DNA of 64,000 nt from DASUBV01 sp963725175 (GTDB taxonomy: Bacteria > Actinomycetota > Actinomycetes > Streptosporangiales > Streptosporangiaceae). The notes beneath the pieces were generated by a model that had not been told where the DNA came from, made no database searches, and saw only the letters and a list, made by a program, of their open reading frames with translations. Of this stretch, positions 1-8,905 are shown one piece after another. Each line of letters starts with the position of its first letter. Position 1 is the first letter of the stretch. A program made the position numbers and the translations under genes. The stretch covers positions 1,736,001 to 1,800,000 of the forward strand of contig CAVRXH010000006.1 of NCBI GenBank assembly GCA_963725175.1, in the 5' to 3' direction.

Positions 1-39
1 GAACGCGGAAGCCAGCGGCCGACCACGCCCGGAGCGCTA

Positions 40-97
40 GCCCTGCCCAGGGAACGGACTACCCGTCGGATGGGCGGCGCAGTTCCCTGGGCAGGGC
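40..97 (-). terminator. Hairpin terminator overlapping the end of ispH
   Basis: Perfect 16-bp inverted repeat: GCCCTGCCCAGGGAAC at 40-55 and its complement at 82-97, with a 26-nt loop. The ispH stop codon (59-61) lies in the loop, so the stem includes the last coding bases. There is no T-run after it, as is common for actinobacterial terminators. The function is inferred from position and stem quality. Confidence 0.6.
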
Positions 98-1012
98 GAA
101 GACCATGCGCTCCTCGATCGCCTCGACCTCTTCCACGTCGCCGAAGCCGTACTCGGCCAGCCGGGCAAGCACGCCGGCCACCAGGTCCTCGGGAACCGAG
201 GCTCCGCTGGTGACGCCGACCGTGGCCGCCCCCTCCAGCCAGCCGGGATCAACGGCGGACGCGTCGTCCACCAGGTGCGCGTCCGGTGAGCCCGCGTCGC
301 GGGCCACCTCGACCAGGCGCACCGAGTTGGAGCTGTTGGTCGATCCGACCACGATCACCACATCGCAGGTGCTGGCGATCTGCTTGACGGCGGCCTGGCG
401 GTTCTGGGTGGCGTAGCAGATGTCATCGCTCGGCGGGTCGAGTAGCTGCGGGAACCGCTGCCGCAGCGCGGCGACGGTCTCCTTGGTCTCGTCCACCGAC
501 AACGTGGTCTGGGACAGCCAGGCGACCTTGGCCGGGTCCTTGACGTGCACCGAGTCGCTCTCCTGCGGCCCGTCCACGAGCTGAATGCTGGCCGGTGCCT
601 CGCCGGTGGTGCCGACGACCTCCTCGTGGCCCTCATGGCCGATGAGCAGGATGTCGTAGCCCTGCGCGGCGAACCGGCGAGCCTCGCTGTGCACCTTGGT
701 GACCAGCGGGCAGGTCGCGTCGATGGTGCGCAGGTTCCGCCCCTTGGCGTCCTCGCGCACCTGCGGCGCCACGCCGTGCGCGGAGAAGACGACGACCGCG
801 CCGGGCGGCACCTCCTCGGTCTCCTCGACGAAGACCGCGCCGCGTTCCTCCAGGTTCTTCACGACATGGGTGTTATGCACGATCTGCTTGCGGACGTAGA
901 CGGGGGCACCGAACTGCTCCAGCGCTCGCTCGACCGCCTGGACCGCCCGCTCAACACCGGCGCAGTAGCCGCGGGGCTTGGCGAGGAGCACTTTGCGGGT
1001 AGGAGCAGACAT
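59..1012 (-). CDS. ispH: 4-hydroxy-3-methylbut-2-enyl diphosphate reductase (IspH/LytB)
   Basis: Last enzyme of the MEP isoprenoid pathway; it reduces HMBPP to IPP and DMAPP with a [4Fe-4S] cluster in the cytosol. The 317-residue protein shows the three expected cluster cysteines: RGYCAG near residue 17, DATCPLV near residue 100 and ICYATQNRQ near residue 200. It also has the GHEGHEEVVG segment carrying the catalytic glutamate, and the SNSVRL substrate-binding motif. Length is normal for the family. The start is placed at the second Met (MSAPTRK); a Met three codons upstream (1021) is possible. It is divergent from the 1235 gene. In M. tuberculosis lytB2 also lies beside xseA/xseB and a gene of the same kind as the 1235 gene. 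Confidence 0.96.
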   Translation of the reverse strand: MSAPTRKVLLAKPRGYCAGVERAVQAVERALEQFGAPVYVRKQIVHNTHVVKNLEERGAVFVEETEEVPPGAVVVFSAHGVAPQVREDAKGRNLRTIDATCPLVTKVHSEARRFAAQGYDILLIGHEGHEEVVGTTGEAPASIQLVDGPQESDSVHVKDPAKVAWLSQTTLSVDETKETVAALRQRFPQLLDPPSDDICYATQNRQAAVKQIASTCDVVIVVGSTNSSNSVRLVEVARDAGSPDAHLVDDASAVDPGWLEGAATVGVTSGASVPEDLVAGVLARLAEYGFGDVEEVEAIEERMVFALPRELRRPSDG

Positions 1013-1234
1013 GAGACCCATGGTAGGTGATGGGGCTCCAGGGACAGTCAGCCGCCACGGACGGCCCGCTCACGGCCCCTATGCGAGACCGTCCCTGGGG
1101 ATATGGCCTTGCGGAGCCGAGCGGTGTGACAACAATTGTCCAAGGCGCCGCGCGCCGGCAGTCAGGGGGAGGAACCGGGCTGCGGCAGGGCTCAGGGCCA
1201 GTTTCACGGCGCAGCCGAGGGAGATTCGATCAGC
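1013..1234. other. Divergent intergenic region, ispH / 1235 gene
   Basis: Promoters for both directions must lie here. The only structured element seen is a short inverted repeat, GACAA-CAA-TTGTC, at 1128-1140. No confident -35/-10 pair was found. Confidence 0.4.
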
Positions 1235-1774
1235 ATGCGCACTCAGCAGGTCTCTGACCACGCCAGGAACGCACCGGTACACGCGCTGCGCGCGGTGTTC
1301 TCCGGGGTTGGCCAGCTCTTCCTGGCCGCCGACCGGCTGAAGCGGCAGGACGGCGAGGCCGGACAGGCCCAGGACCGCTGGCGCTCCCTGGACCAGACGG
1401 GCAACGTCCGGTTGCTGACCGCGGAGGACCTGGCGGAGGAGTTCGGCAACCCCGCCCCGGCCGCCCCGGCCGCCTACGCCGAGCCAGAGCCGATGGCCGT
1501 CTCATCCGAGCCCGTGCCAGTGGCCTTCGCCGAGCCGGAGCCCGAGCCCCCGGTCGTTGCCGAAGCCGAGCCGGAGCCGCTGGCCACGACCGGGACCCGG
1601 CTGCCGCTGGAGAACTACGACGAGCTCTCGCTGCCGTCGCTGCGCGCCCGGCTGCGCGGCCTGGACGTCGGCCAGGTCGCCGAGCTGGCCGCCTACGAGC
1701 GGGCGCACGCGGCGCGGGCGGACGTGGTGACCATGTTCGAGCGCCGGATCGAGAAGCTGACGGCGGCCGGCTAG
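1235..1774 (+). CDS. Putative lipid-droplet-associated-type protein
   Basis: A 179-residue protein. The N-terminal ~60 residues are amphipathic (FSGVGQLFLAADRLKRQ). They are followed by an acidic Pro/Glu/Ala-rich linker (about residues 70-125, many EPEP units) and a conserved C-terminal helical part (LENYDELSLPSLRARLRG then LDVGQVAELAAYERAHAAR). The start ATG at 1235 has AGGGAG 11-17 nt upstream; an upstream in-frame start at 1136 would add unconserved sequence. The position between ispH and xseA matches the mycobacterial Rv1109c locus, whose family is often annotated as lipid-droplet associated. The name rests on that context and the C-terminal pattern, not on a search. Confidence 0.7.
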   Translation: MRTQQVSDHARNAPVHALRAVFSGVGQLFLAADRLKRQDGEAGQAQDRWRSLDQTGNVRLLTAEDLAEEFGNPAPAAPAAYAEPEPMAVSSEPVPVAFAEPEPEPPVVAEAEPEPLATTGTRLPLENYDELSLPSLRARLRGLDVGQVAELAAYERAHAARADVVTMFERRIEKLTAAG

Positions 1775-1831
1775 CGCCACCCTGTCGCGAGGCTGGCCGC
1801 GACCGTCGGCGGGCACTGCCAGAATCGGAGC

Positions 1832-3055
1832 ATGCCGCTAGAGAGCAGCGCCGAGGCGCCCGTCCCGGTACGGACCGTGATGCGCCTGGTCGGCGACTGG
1901 ATCGGCCGCCTGGGCCGAATCTGGGTGGAGGGCCAGATCGCCGAGCTGACCCGGCGCGGCAGCACGGCCTTCCTGACCCTGCGCGACCCGCTCGCCGCCG
2001 TGTCGGTCCGGGTGATCTGCTCCCGCGCCGTGCTGGAGGCCACCCAGCCACCGCCCGCCGAGGGCGCCAGGGTAGTGATCTGGGCCAAGCCCGAGTTCAA
2101 CTCCGCTAAGGGCAGTTTCGCGCTGGTCGCGACCGAGGTCAGGGCGGTCGGCATCGGCGAGCTGCTGGCCCGCCTGGAGCGGCTGCGGACGGCGCTGGCG
2201 GCCGAGGGGCTGTTCGCGTCCGCGCGCAAGCGCCCGCTGCCGTTCCTGCCGTCGCTGGTCGGCCTGGTCTGCGGCCGCGAGTCGGCAGCCGAGCGGGACG
2301 TGCTGCGGAACGCGGCGCGGCGCTGGCCCGCCGTCCGGTTCCGGGTCGAGCAGGTCGCGGTGCAGGGCACGCACGCCGCCACCGAGGTGATCGGCGCGCT
2401 ACAGCGGCTGGACGCCGACCCGGCGGTGGACGTGATCATCGTGGCCCGCGGCGGCGGGTCGATCGAGGACCTGCTGCCGTTCTCCGACGAGGAGCTGGTC
2501 CGTGCGGCCGCGGCCACCGTGACGCCGGTGGTCAGCGCCATCGGGCACGAGCAGGACACTCCGCTGCTCGACCTGGTGGCCGACGTCCGGGCCTCGACGC
2601 CCACCGACGCCGCGCGCCGGGTGGTGCCCGACGTGGCCGAGCAGGTGGCGCTCATCGGGCAGCTCCGCGACCGGGCGCGGCGCAGCCTGGCGGGCCGGCT
2701 GGACCGGGAGTCTTCCTGGCTGACCGGCGTCAGGTCCCGTCCCTCGCTGGCCAGCCCGATGCGGGAGATCGACCGCCGCGAGGAGCAGGTCATGGCGCTG
2801 ACCGAGCGTGCCAGGCGCGCGGTGTCCGGCGGCCTGGCCAGGGCCGCGGACGACATCACCCACACCAGGGCCCGGCTGCTCGCCCTGTCCCCCGCCGCCA
2901 CGCTGACCCGCGGCTACGCGATCGTGCAGCGCGAGGACGGCGCCGTGGTCCGGGCCGCCGGCGGGCTGGCTCCCGGCGAGCCGCTGACGATCCGGTTCGC
3001 TGACGACCAGGCGGCCGTCACCGTGGCAGGACCGCCGCCAGCGGCCGGCGACTGA
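1832..3055 (+). CDS. xseA: Exodeoxyribonuclease VII large subunit
   Basis: Catalytic subunit of exonuclease VII, which degrades single-stranded DNA from either end to short oligonucleotides. The 407-residue protein has an N-terminal OB-fold (IWVEGQIAEL to about residue 110), then the nuclease core with IIVARGGGSIEDLLPF and SAIGHEQDTPLLDLVAD, followed by a helical region and the usual TLTRGYAIV C-terminal motif. The length is typical of actinobacterial XseA. xseB starts 25 bp downstream, so the two subunits form an operon. Confidence 0.97.
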   Translation: MPLESSAEAPVPVRTVMRLVGDWIGRLGRIWVEGQIAELTRRGSTAFLTLRDPLAAVSVRVICSRAVLEATQPPPAEGARVVIWAKPEFNSAKGSFALVATEVRAVGIGELLARLERLRTALAAEGLFASARKRPLPFLPSLVGLVCGRESAAERDVLRNAARRWPAVRFRVEQVAVQGTHAATEVIGALQRLDADPAVDVIIVARGGGSIEDLLPFSDEELVRAAAATVTPVVSAIGHEQDTPLLDLVADVRASTPTDAARRVVPDVAEQVALIGQLRDRARRSLAGRLDRESSWLTGVRSRPSLASPMREIDRREEQVMALTERARRAVSGGLARAADDITHTRARLLALSPAATLTRGYAIVQREDGAVVRAAGGLAPGEPLTIRFADDQAAVTVAGPPPAAGD

Positions 3056-3080
3056 CGGCACCGGCTTGTAGGGTGATCGG

Positions 3081-3332
3081 GTGACGCGGGAGCAGGAAAA
3101 GAGCGCGCGGCCGCCGTATGAGAAGGCGCGCGATGAGCTGGTCGACCTCGTCAAGCGGCTGGAGGCGGGCGGTCTCACGCTGGAGCAGTCCCTGGAGCTG
3201 TGGGAGCGCGGCGAGCGGCTCGCGGGGGTCTGCGAGGACTGGCTGGAAGGCGCCAGGGCGCGGCTGGCCGCCGCGACCGCGAAGAAGGACGCCGCAGGCC
3301 AGGCGGACGGCTCCGACGCCGCGCCGTTCTGA
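3081..3332 (+). CDS. xseB: Exodeoxyribonuclease VII small subunit
   Basis: An 83-residue helical protein with the family core YEKARDELVDLVKRLEAGGL and LEQSLELWERGERLA; it packs along the long helices of XseA. GTG start with a weak ribosome site 25 bp after xseA. The C-terminal tail is Ala/Asp-rich and not conserved. It converges on the TetR gene at 3356. Confidence 0.95.
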   Translation: MTREQEKSARPPYEKARDELVDLVKRLEAGGLTLEQSLELWERGERLAGVCEDWLEGARARLAAATAKKDAAGQADGSDAAPF

Positions 3333-3355
3333 GCGGCCCGGCGGCCCGGCGCGGG

Positions 3356-4003
3356 CTAGCGCCGCGTGTCGAGGCAGGACAGGACGCTGATCACGCCATC
3401 GGCAATCTGCCTGGCGGCCGCGCTGTCCTTGGCGCGGGATACCTCCCCGACGGCCAGCATCATGGCCCCGGTCAGCACGATGGCGACCGGCTCGTCCAGC
3501 GGCTCGCCGCCGCGCGCGAAGAACTCCGTGTTCTTGCCCACCCATTCGGCCAGCCGCTGCTGCCAGATCGGCTCGAACCCAGGTGGCCCGTCGCCGCGGG
3601 CGAACAGCCCGGCGAGGTCCCGCTGCTCGATGGTGGCGTCCAGGTACCCGCGCGCTCCCGCCAGGAAGATCTGCATGGGGTCGGTCACGCCGGCGTCCCT
3701 GGCCTGGCGCACCGCGTGCCGGGCCCGGTCGGTGTGCTCGCCGTTCAGCTCGTCGAAGAGCGCGAAGTACAGGTCGGCCTTGCCGGAGAAGTGGTGGTAG
3801 AGGCTGCCGACGCTGGCGCCGGCCCTGGCCACGATGTCAGTGACGGCGGCCTGCGCGTAGCCCTCGCTGATAAAGGCCTCCCGCGCCGCCGCCAGCAGGC
3901 TGCTCCTGGTCGCCGCGCCCCGCTCGGATCCGCGCGTCTGCTCCCTGGGCGCATCCGGCATGCTGCGCCCAGCACCCGCCGGTACTGCCTGGTCTGCGGA
4001 CAT
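3356..4003 (-). CDS. TetR/AcrR family transcriptional regulator
   Basis: 215 residues. The N-terminal HTH (about residues 30-78) has the standard layout: LLAAAREAFISEGYAQAAV, DIVARAGASVGSLYHHFSGK, ADLYFALFDEL. The C-terminal ligand domain has no recognisable specificity (LAGLFARGDGPPGF). A later Met (MPDAPREQ, residue 15) could be the true start. The gene sits convergent to xseB and divergent from glpX; its target is unknown. Confidence 0.9.
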   Translation of the reverse strand: MSADQAVPAGAGRSMPDAPREQTRGSERGAATRSSLLAAAREAFISEGYAQAAVTDIVARAGASVGSLYHHFSGKADLYFALFDELNGEHTDRARHAVRQARDAGVTDPMQIFLAGARGYLDATIEQRDLAGLFARGDGPPGFEPIWQQRLAEWVGKNTEFFARGGEPLDEPVAIVLTGAMMLAVGEVSRAKDSAAARQIADGVISVLSCLDTRR

Positions 4004-4113
4004 GCGGTCTCGTGGTTCCCTCCCTGACCAGCGGTCTCATGGCGGCCAGCCGGCCGCCTGGTCAGGTACATAGGATTTCACCACGGCCGACTGACAGGGA
4101 AGGCGAATCCGTC

Positions 4114-5283
4114 ATGACCGAAGATCAGGCAGCTCCCCAGCAGGGCTGGCCCCTCGCGCCGGGGGGCACGCTCTCCGCCGGGGGCAGCTTCGCCGGCCAG
4201 CAGAATCCGGCACAGGCCCAGGCCGGGCAGCCAGGAGCCGACCCGGCGCCGGCCGCCGCGCTGCCGGGCGGGACGGCCCCGCCTGAGCCGGGCAGGCATG
4301 CGCCGGACCGCAACCTCGCCCTGGAACTGGCCAGGGTCACCGAGGCCGCCGCGATGGCGTCGGCCCGCTGGGTCGGCCGGGGCGACAAGAACGGCGCGGA
4401 CGGCGCCGCCGTGAACGCGATGCGGCTGCTGATCAACACCGTGTCCATGAACGGCGTGGTGGTCATCGGCGAGGGCGAGAAGGACAAGGCGCCGATGCTC
4501 TTCAACGGGGAGCAGGTCGGTGACGGCAGCGGGCCACTGTGCGACGTGGCGGTCGACCCGATCGATGGCACCCGACTGACGGCCAACGGAATGCCGGACG
4601 CGATCTCGGTGATCGCGGTCAGCGCACGCGGCGCCATGTACGACCCGTCGGCCGTCTTCTACATGACCAAGCTGGTGACCGGTCCGGAGGCCGCGCACGC
4701 CGTGGACATCGACGCGCCCGCGGCGGCGAACGTCTCGGCAGTGGCGCGGGCCAAGCGGTGCTCGCCGCGGGACGTGACGGTCATCATCCTGGACCGGCCT
4801 CGGCATGCCGGGCTGATCGAGGAGGTCCGGCAGACCGGCGCGCGGATCAAGCTGATCGCGGACGGCGACGTGGCGGGGGCGATCCTGGCCACCCGCGAGG
4901 GCACCGGCATCGACTTGCTGCTCGGCGTGGGCGGCACGCCGGAGGGCGTGATCGCGGCGTGCGCGGTCAAGTGCCTGGGCGGCATCATCCTCGGCAAGCT
5001 GGCGCCGCACGACGACGCCGAGCGGCAGCGGGCGCTGGACGCCGGGCACGACCTGGACCGGGTGCTCACCACGGACGACCTGGTCAGCTCCGACGACGCG
5101 TTCTTCGCGGCGACCGGGATCACCAACGGCGAGCTGCTGTCCGGGGTGCGCTACCGGTCCGGCGGCGCGGTCACGCACTCGCTGGTCATGCGGGCCAGGT
5201 CCGGCACGGTCCGCAACATCTACAGCGAGCACCAGCTGTGGAAGCTGAACGCCTACAGCGCGGTCAACTTCGACGGCGACTGA
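4114..5283 (+). CDS. glpX: Class II fructose-1,6-bisphosphatase (GlpX)
   Basis: Gluconeogenic hydrolysis of fructose-1,6-bisphosphate to fructose-6-phosphate. The 389-residue protein has an unconserved Pro/Gly/Ala-rich N-terminus of about 60 residues, then the catalytic domain with VVIGEGEKDKAPML, the metal-binding signature VAVDPIDGTRLTANGMPDAI, LLLGVGGTPEGVIAACAVKC and a conserved C-terminus. The ATG at 4114 is preceded by AGGGAAGG (4096-4103); the reading frame is open further upstream but without a good start. In M. tuberculosis glpX is likewise next to a fumarase gene and near xseAB; here the fumarases are 41 kb away. Confidence 0.96.
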   Translation: MTEDQAAPQQGWPLAPGGTLSAGGSFAGQQNPAQAQAGQPGADPAPAAALPGGTAPPEPGRHAPDRNLALELARVTEAAAMASARWVGRGDKNGADGAAVNAMRLLINTVSMNGVVVIGEGEKDKAPMLFNGEQVGDGSGPLCDVAVDPIDGTRLTANGMPDAISVIAVSARGAMYDPSAVFYMTKLVTGPEAAHAVDIDAPAAANVSAVARAKRCSPRDVTVIILDRPRHAGLIEEVRQTGARIKLIADGDVAGAILATREGTGIDLLLGVGGTPEGVIAACAVKCLGGIILGKLAPHDDAERQRALDAGHDLDRVLTTDDLVSSDDAFFAATGITNGELLSGVRYRSGGAVTHSLVMRARSGTVRNIYSEHQLWKLNAYSAVNFDGD

Positions 5284-5462
5284 CTGCCTTCGCGATCACC
5301 TCCGGCCAGGAGCGACACGCGACGCGCGCAGGATCGGCAGGTCACCGGCCCTGCAAAGAGCTTGTCAAGGCCTGGAGGGACCCTTGCGCGATAATTTACT
5401 CCTTAGTAACCTACTTGCCAGTAGCACCCGAAGCGCCAGGAGTGCGCCCGCGCAAGGCCGGA

Positions 5463-5498
5463 AGAAAAGGCCTCGGTCAACGAGGACCTGCCTTTTCT
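5463..5498 (+). terminator. Bulged hairpin in the glpX / 5596 intergenic region
   Basis: The arms AGAAAAGGC (5463-5471) and GCCTTTTCT (5490-5498) enclose a second short stem (CTCG/CGAG). It lies 180 bp after glpX and 98 bp before the next start, in a 312-bp gene-free stretch (5284-5595). It could end glpX transcription or be part of the leader of the 5596 gene. The same stretch has an AT-rich patch near 5390-5410 (GATAATTTACTCC) that could hold a promoter, but no clear -35 was found. Confidence 0.45.
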
Positions 5499-5595
5499 CC
5501 GGCGGCGGCGCATAAGGTCCCTCGGCGCGGGAAGGAGCGGCCCGGATCGACCGAGAACGTGTGCCCGAGCACATAGACCTAGGAGACAGAGCAGA

Positions 5596-6204
5596 ATGCG
5601 CAAGCAGATTTCCAGGATCTTGTTCACAGGAGTGGCGGCGACCGCAGCGGTCGCGCTGAGCGCCACGACAGCCCTCGCCTCGACGACTTACTCGGTCAAG
5701 CCCGGCGGCAAGTACACCGGCACGGCAGGCAAGACGGTCCTCAAGGACAACAAGACGGGCGCCAAGCTGACCTGCAAGTCGGCCGGGGCCAAGGGCAAGC
5801 TGAAGAGCGGCCGTCACCTGTCCGGCAAGGACATCGGCACCATCACCTCGACCTCCTTCACCAAGTGCACCGGCCCGCTCGGCATCAGCTTCAAGGTGAA
5901 GCAGTCCGGCACCTGGGAACTGACCGTCACGAAGTACAGCAGCAAGAGCGGCGGCGTCGCGACCGGCTACATCAGCAAGATCCACGCCACCCTGTCCGGC
6001 CCGAGCTGCGCCGCCACCGTGACGGGAGAGGCCGACGCCAGCTTCTCGAACAAGACCGGCGACCTGACCGTCAAGCCCGTGTCCAAGTCCGGCCACGTGC
6101 TGAAGATCTCCAAGGTCAGCGGCTGCTTCGGCCTGATCAACAACGGCAACACCTCGGGCTTCACCGGGACCTACAAGATCAAGAAGAAGCAGAAGATCAC
6201 CTAA
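5596..6204 (+). CDS. Secreted protein of unknown function, Lys/Thr/Gly-rich
   Basis: 202 residues with a Sec signal peptide (MRKQISRILFTGVAATAAVA; cleavage probably after ALA at about residue 28). The mature part is rich in Lys, Ser, Thr and Gly, has paired cysteines (TCKS, KCTG, SCAA, GCFG) that could form two disulfides, and ends in a basic tail KIKKKQKIT. The composition suggests a beta-rich exported protein. The ribosome site AGGAGA lies just upstream (5580-5585). It is followed by two strong hairpins, so it is probably transcribed alone. I do not recognise a family. Confidence 0.8.
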   Translation: MRKQISRILFTGVAATAAVALSATTALASTTYSVKPGGKYTGTAGKTVLKDNKTGAKLTCKSAGAKGKLKSGRHLSGKDIGTITSTSFTKCTGPLGISFKVKQSGTWELTVTKYSSKSGGVATGYISKIHATLSGPSCAATVTGEADASFSNKTGDLTVKPVSKSGHVLKISKVSGCFGLINNGNTSGFTGTYKIKKKQKIT

Positions 6205-6223
6205 TCTGCTGCTAGCAAGACTC

Positions 6224-6263
6224 GCTGTCCTGCCCGGTCCGCCCCGCTACCGGGCAGGACAGC
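6224..6263 (+). terminator. Terminator hairpin 1
   Basis: Perfect 15-bp stem GCTGTCCTGCCCGGT (6224-6238) pairing with 6249-6263 around a 10-nt loop, 20 bp after the stop codon of the 5596 gene. There is no U-tract. Confidence 0.75.
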
Positions 6264-6275
6264 GCCCCGGCTGTA

Positions 6276-6314
6276 CTGTCCTGCCCGGTCTGTCCCCGCT
6301 ACCGGGCAGGACAG
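6276..6314 (+). terminator. Terminator hairpin 2, near-copy of hairpin 1
   Basis: Perfect 14-bp stem CTGTCCTGCCCGGT (6276-6289) pairing with 6301-6314, loop 11 nt. Stem and flanks repeat hairpin 1, so the unit has been tandemly duplicated. The remaining stretch to 6473 is GC-rich with only short repeats. Confidence 0.7.
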
Positions 6315-6473
6315 CGCCCCGGCCGCCACGGCCGGCCCCTAGCCGGCGCCGTCGCGCCGCCCGCCGCAGCCCGGCGGGCCAGGACCGCGGCGGCCCTCCG
6401 CCCCGCCGGCGACCGCAGTCACGTCCCTCCTGCCAGGCACTCCCCGCCCTGGCACGCAAGGAAGAAGACGACA

Positions 6474-7136
6474 ATGAGGTCTGGAATCCCGCGGCTGCCG
6501 CGCAGCCTTGCCATGGCCGGCGCGGCCGGCCTGCTGAGCGTGACCGGTGTCCTCGCCGTGGCGGGAACAGCCTCGGCGCACACCGCCTCGGCCGCCGCAC
6601 CCGGCTCCAGCACGACGATCACCGTGAAGTACGTGGTCAACGGCAGCACCTACCTCAAGAAGGTGCAGGCCACCGCCAAGCTCGGGCCAGGCACGCTGAC
6701 CTCCACGGTTAACCTGAACACCGGCAAACTGACCGCCAGCCTGAAGCTGCCGGACGCGACGGTGTCGTTCAAGCAGGACGGGGTCGTCCCCGTCACCGCC
6801 ACCACCGAGTTCGTCCAGGACGGCAAGACCACCGGCCAGGTGAACACCAAGACCGGCGGCGTGACCACCACGTCCAAGGTCACCCTGAAGCTCGTCAGCC
6901 TGACGATGGCCGGCGTGCCGGTCCCCGTGCCGAGCGGGTGCCAGAGCGGGTCCGCGGCATCGGTGAAGCTCGCCAGCGAGAAGGGCTTCAGCATCATCAA
7001 GGGCGGCAAGGTCGCCGGGACCTACACGATCCCGAAGTTCGCGCACTGCGGGCTGCTCACGCCGCTGCTCAACATCACAATCCCCGGCTCGGGCAACACC
7101 ATCACCCTCAAGCTCGGGGCCGCCAAGCTTGCCTGA
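6474..7136 (+). CDS. Secreted protein, related to the downstream DUF6801-like protein in its C-terminal part
   Basis: 220 residues with a signal peptide (Arg-rich start, hydrophobic core LAMAGAAGLLSVTGVLAVAG, likely cleavage after ASA). The mature part is a Thr/Val-rich beta-type domain with two late cysteines (SGCQSG, HCGLL). Its C-terminal pattern, GGKVAGTYTIPKFAHCG followed by L..I.GSGN, closely matches GGVLAGFAYIPRFTGCG with L..I.GPGN in the 7409 gene, so the two are likely relatives. The position upstream of the Mce operon suggests an envelope role (inference). Ribosome site AAGGAAG at about 6458. Confidence 0.8.
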   Translation: MRSGIPRLPRSLAMAGAAGLLSVTGVLAVAGTASAHTASAAAPGSSTTITVKYVVNGSTYLKKVQATAKLGPGTLTSTVNLNTGKLTASLKLPDATVSFKQDGVVPVTATTEFVQDGKTTGQVNTKTGGVTTTSKVTLKLVSLTMAGVPVPVPSGCQSGSAASVKLASEKGFSIIKGGKVAGTYTIPKFAHCGLLTPLLNITIPGSGNTITLKLGAAKLA

Positions 7137-7408
7137 TTGACCGTCGCCGTCCCGGCACAGCTTGCTACGCTTCGCACCGCGGAGTGGCATAGCAGCCGCG
7201 GATCGGCATAGGAACTGAGTCGCGGCATTCGGCCGCAGCCCGCGGCCCGGCCTGCCCGCCGGGCCGCGTGGCACCCATCGCGCACGTTCGCCAATTCCGC
7301 GCCCGGCGGTCGCGTCATCGCGGCGCGTCACGCAACTGGAGGGGACGCTCAGGTGTCATCCGTCATGTCTGCCAGGCCGCGGCCCAGCCTGCGGCCGGAG
7401 CAGCGCGG

Positions 7409-8895
7409 ATGAGCCGGGATCTCGCGGCAGGCGGTGGCATCGCCCGCCGGTCCGCGCGCGGCATGGCCGGCCTCGCCGCCGTCGGCGTGGTGGTGGCGGT
7501 GACCGCGGTCGCCGCCTCGGCCGGCTCGGCCGCCAAGGTCCAGCACGTCAGCGTCCGGCTGACCGAGAGCTGCCAGCTCACCGCCGCCCCCGGCAGCCAG
7601 CCGTCGCCCGGCGCCTCGCCCGGCACCGCCTCTTCCGCAAAGCCGTCGTCCGCCGCCGGGCACCAGGCCAGCCCGCCGCCGTCCGCCCAGCCGCCCTCCC
7701 CCGAGCCGCCGCAGCCGGCGGCGGCGACTGTCGCAGGCACGCTCCCGGCGGCCGGCGTCACCGGCACGCCCATCCAGCCCGGCAAGGTGACGGTCAGCCT
7801 GGAGGCTTCCCGGCGGCGCTGGTGGCGGAGCTGCGCGCCTGGCACGCGGCCAGCATCTCCGCCACGGCCACCCAGGACGTCGCGGTGACCGAAGCGGGCC
7901 GGCAGGCGACCGTGAGCTGGCCGGGCCTGGACGTCCCGGTGACCGCCCTGCCCGCCTCGGGCGGCCTGTCGCTCACCACCGCCCCGGCCGCGGTCCCCGC
8001 GGTCCAGGTCGCCACGGCCGGCAAGGTCACCTTCGCGCTCGGCGCGCTCGGCCTCACCCTCACTGGCCTGACCTCGGGCGGCGCCGCGACCGGCCCGGCA
8101 ACCCTGCCGCTGAGCTGCGTGCCTGGCGACGGCAGCCCCGTGCTCGGCACCGTACGGGTGTCCAGCATGGCCAGCGCCAGCCCGTCACCCACCAAGAGCA
8201 GCAAGCCCAAGCGCGTCTACTGCCCGTCACCCAAGGGCCTGCCCAAGCCGACCTCCAGCGGCGGTTACGGCTGCACCTACGTGATCGGCTACTCCGACGT
8301 GCGCAAGCTGGACGGCGCCGCGCTCATCGGACCTGGCCTGATGAACCTGTCCGTCGGCGTCAAGCTCAAGCAGCGCCGAGGCCAGGAGAAGATCTACTCC
8401 GACGGCGAGCTGCTTTACCACAAGAAGCGCGAGCTGCCGCCGTCCACCGCGACGTTCCTGGCCTTCGGCTTCATGCCCACCACGGCGACAATGCAGCTCA
8501 CCGAGGTCGGGCTGGTGCACGTCATCGACTTCCTGAACTTCAACAACCTCAGCAAGAGCTTCAGCACCGCGCGCACCCTGCTCAAGCTGCGGATCTACGA
8601 CGTCAAGGTCAACGGGCACCCGCTGCCCGTCGGCCCGGACTGCCGGGCGGTCCGCCCGCTGCACCTGCTGCTGCGGGCCAGCTCGACCTACAGCATCAAT
8701 ACCGGCGGCGTGCTGGCCGGCTTCGCGTACATCCCGAGGTTCACCGGATGCGGAGTGGGCGAGAACCTGGATCCCCTGTTCACCGGGACGATTTCCGGTC
8801 CCGGCAACTACGTGAAGATGACGCAGGGCAACCTGTGCACCCCGCAACCAGCGCACTTCGGCTGCCCCGCGCGCAAGCCGAAGCCGCGGCACTGA
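7409..8895 (+). pseudogene. Secreted DUF6801-like protein, reading frame broken once
   Basis: Two reading frames together give one protein of about 495 residues. The first (from ATG 7409, GGAG 8 nt upstream) supplies a signal/anchor segment (GMAGLAAVGVVVAVTAVAAS), a Cys-containing beta strand and a Pro/Ser linker, and runs to KVTVSL. The second resumes as GGFPAALVAELRAWHAASIS and continues to the stop at 8895. The pattern VTVSL-GGFPAALVAELRAW followed by VSWPGLDVPVTALPASGGLS is typical of DUF6801 domains, so one base appears to be missing near 7799-7802. The C-terminal half carries the IPRFTGCG motif shared with the 6474 gene. If the frame is really intact, this is an exported protein heading the Mce operon; mceG starts 10 bp later. 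Confidence 0.72.
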
Positions 8896-8905
8896 AGGGC
8901 CTGGC

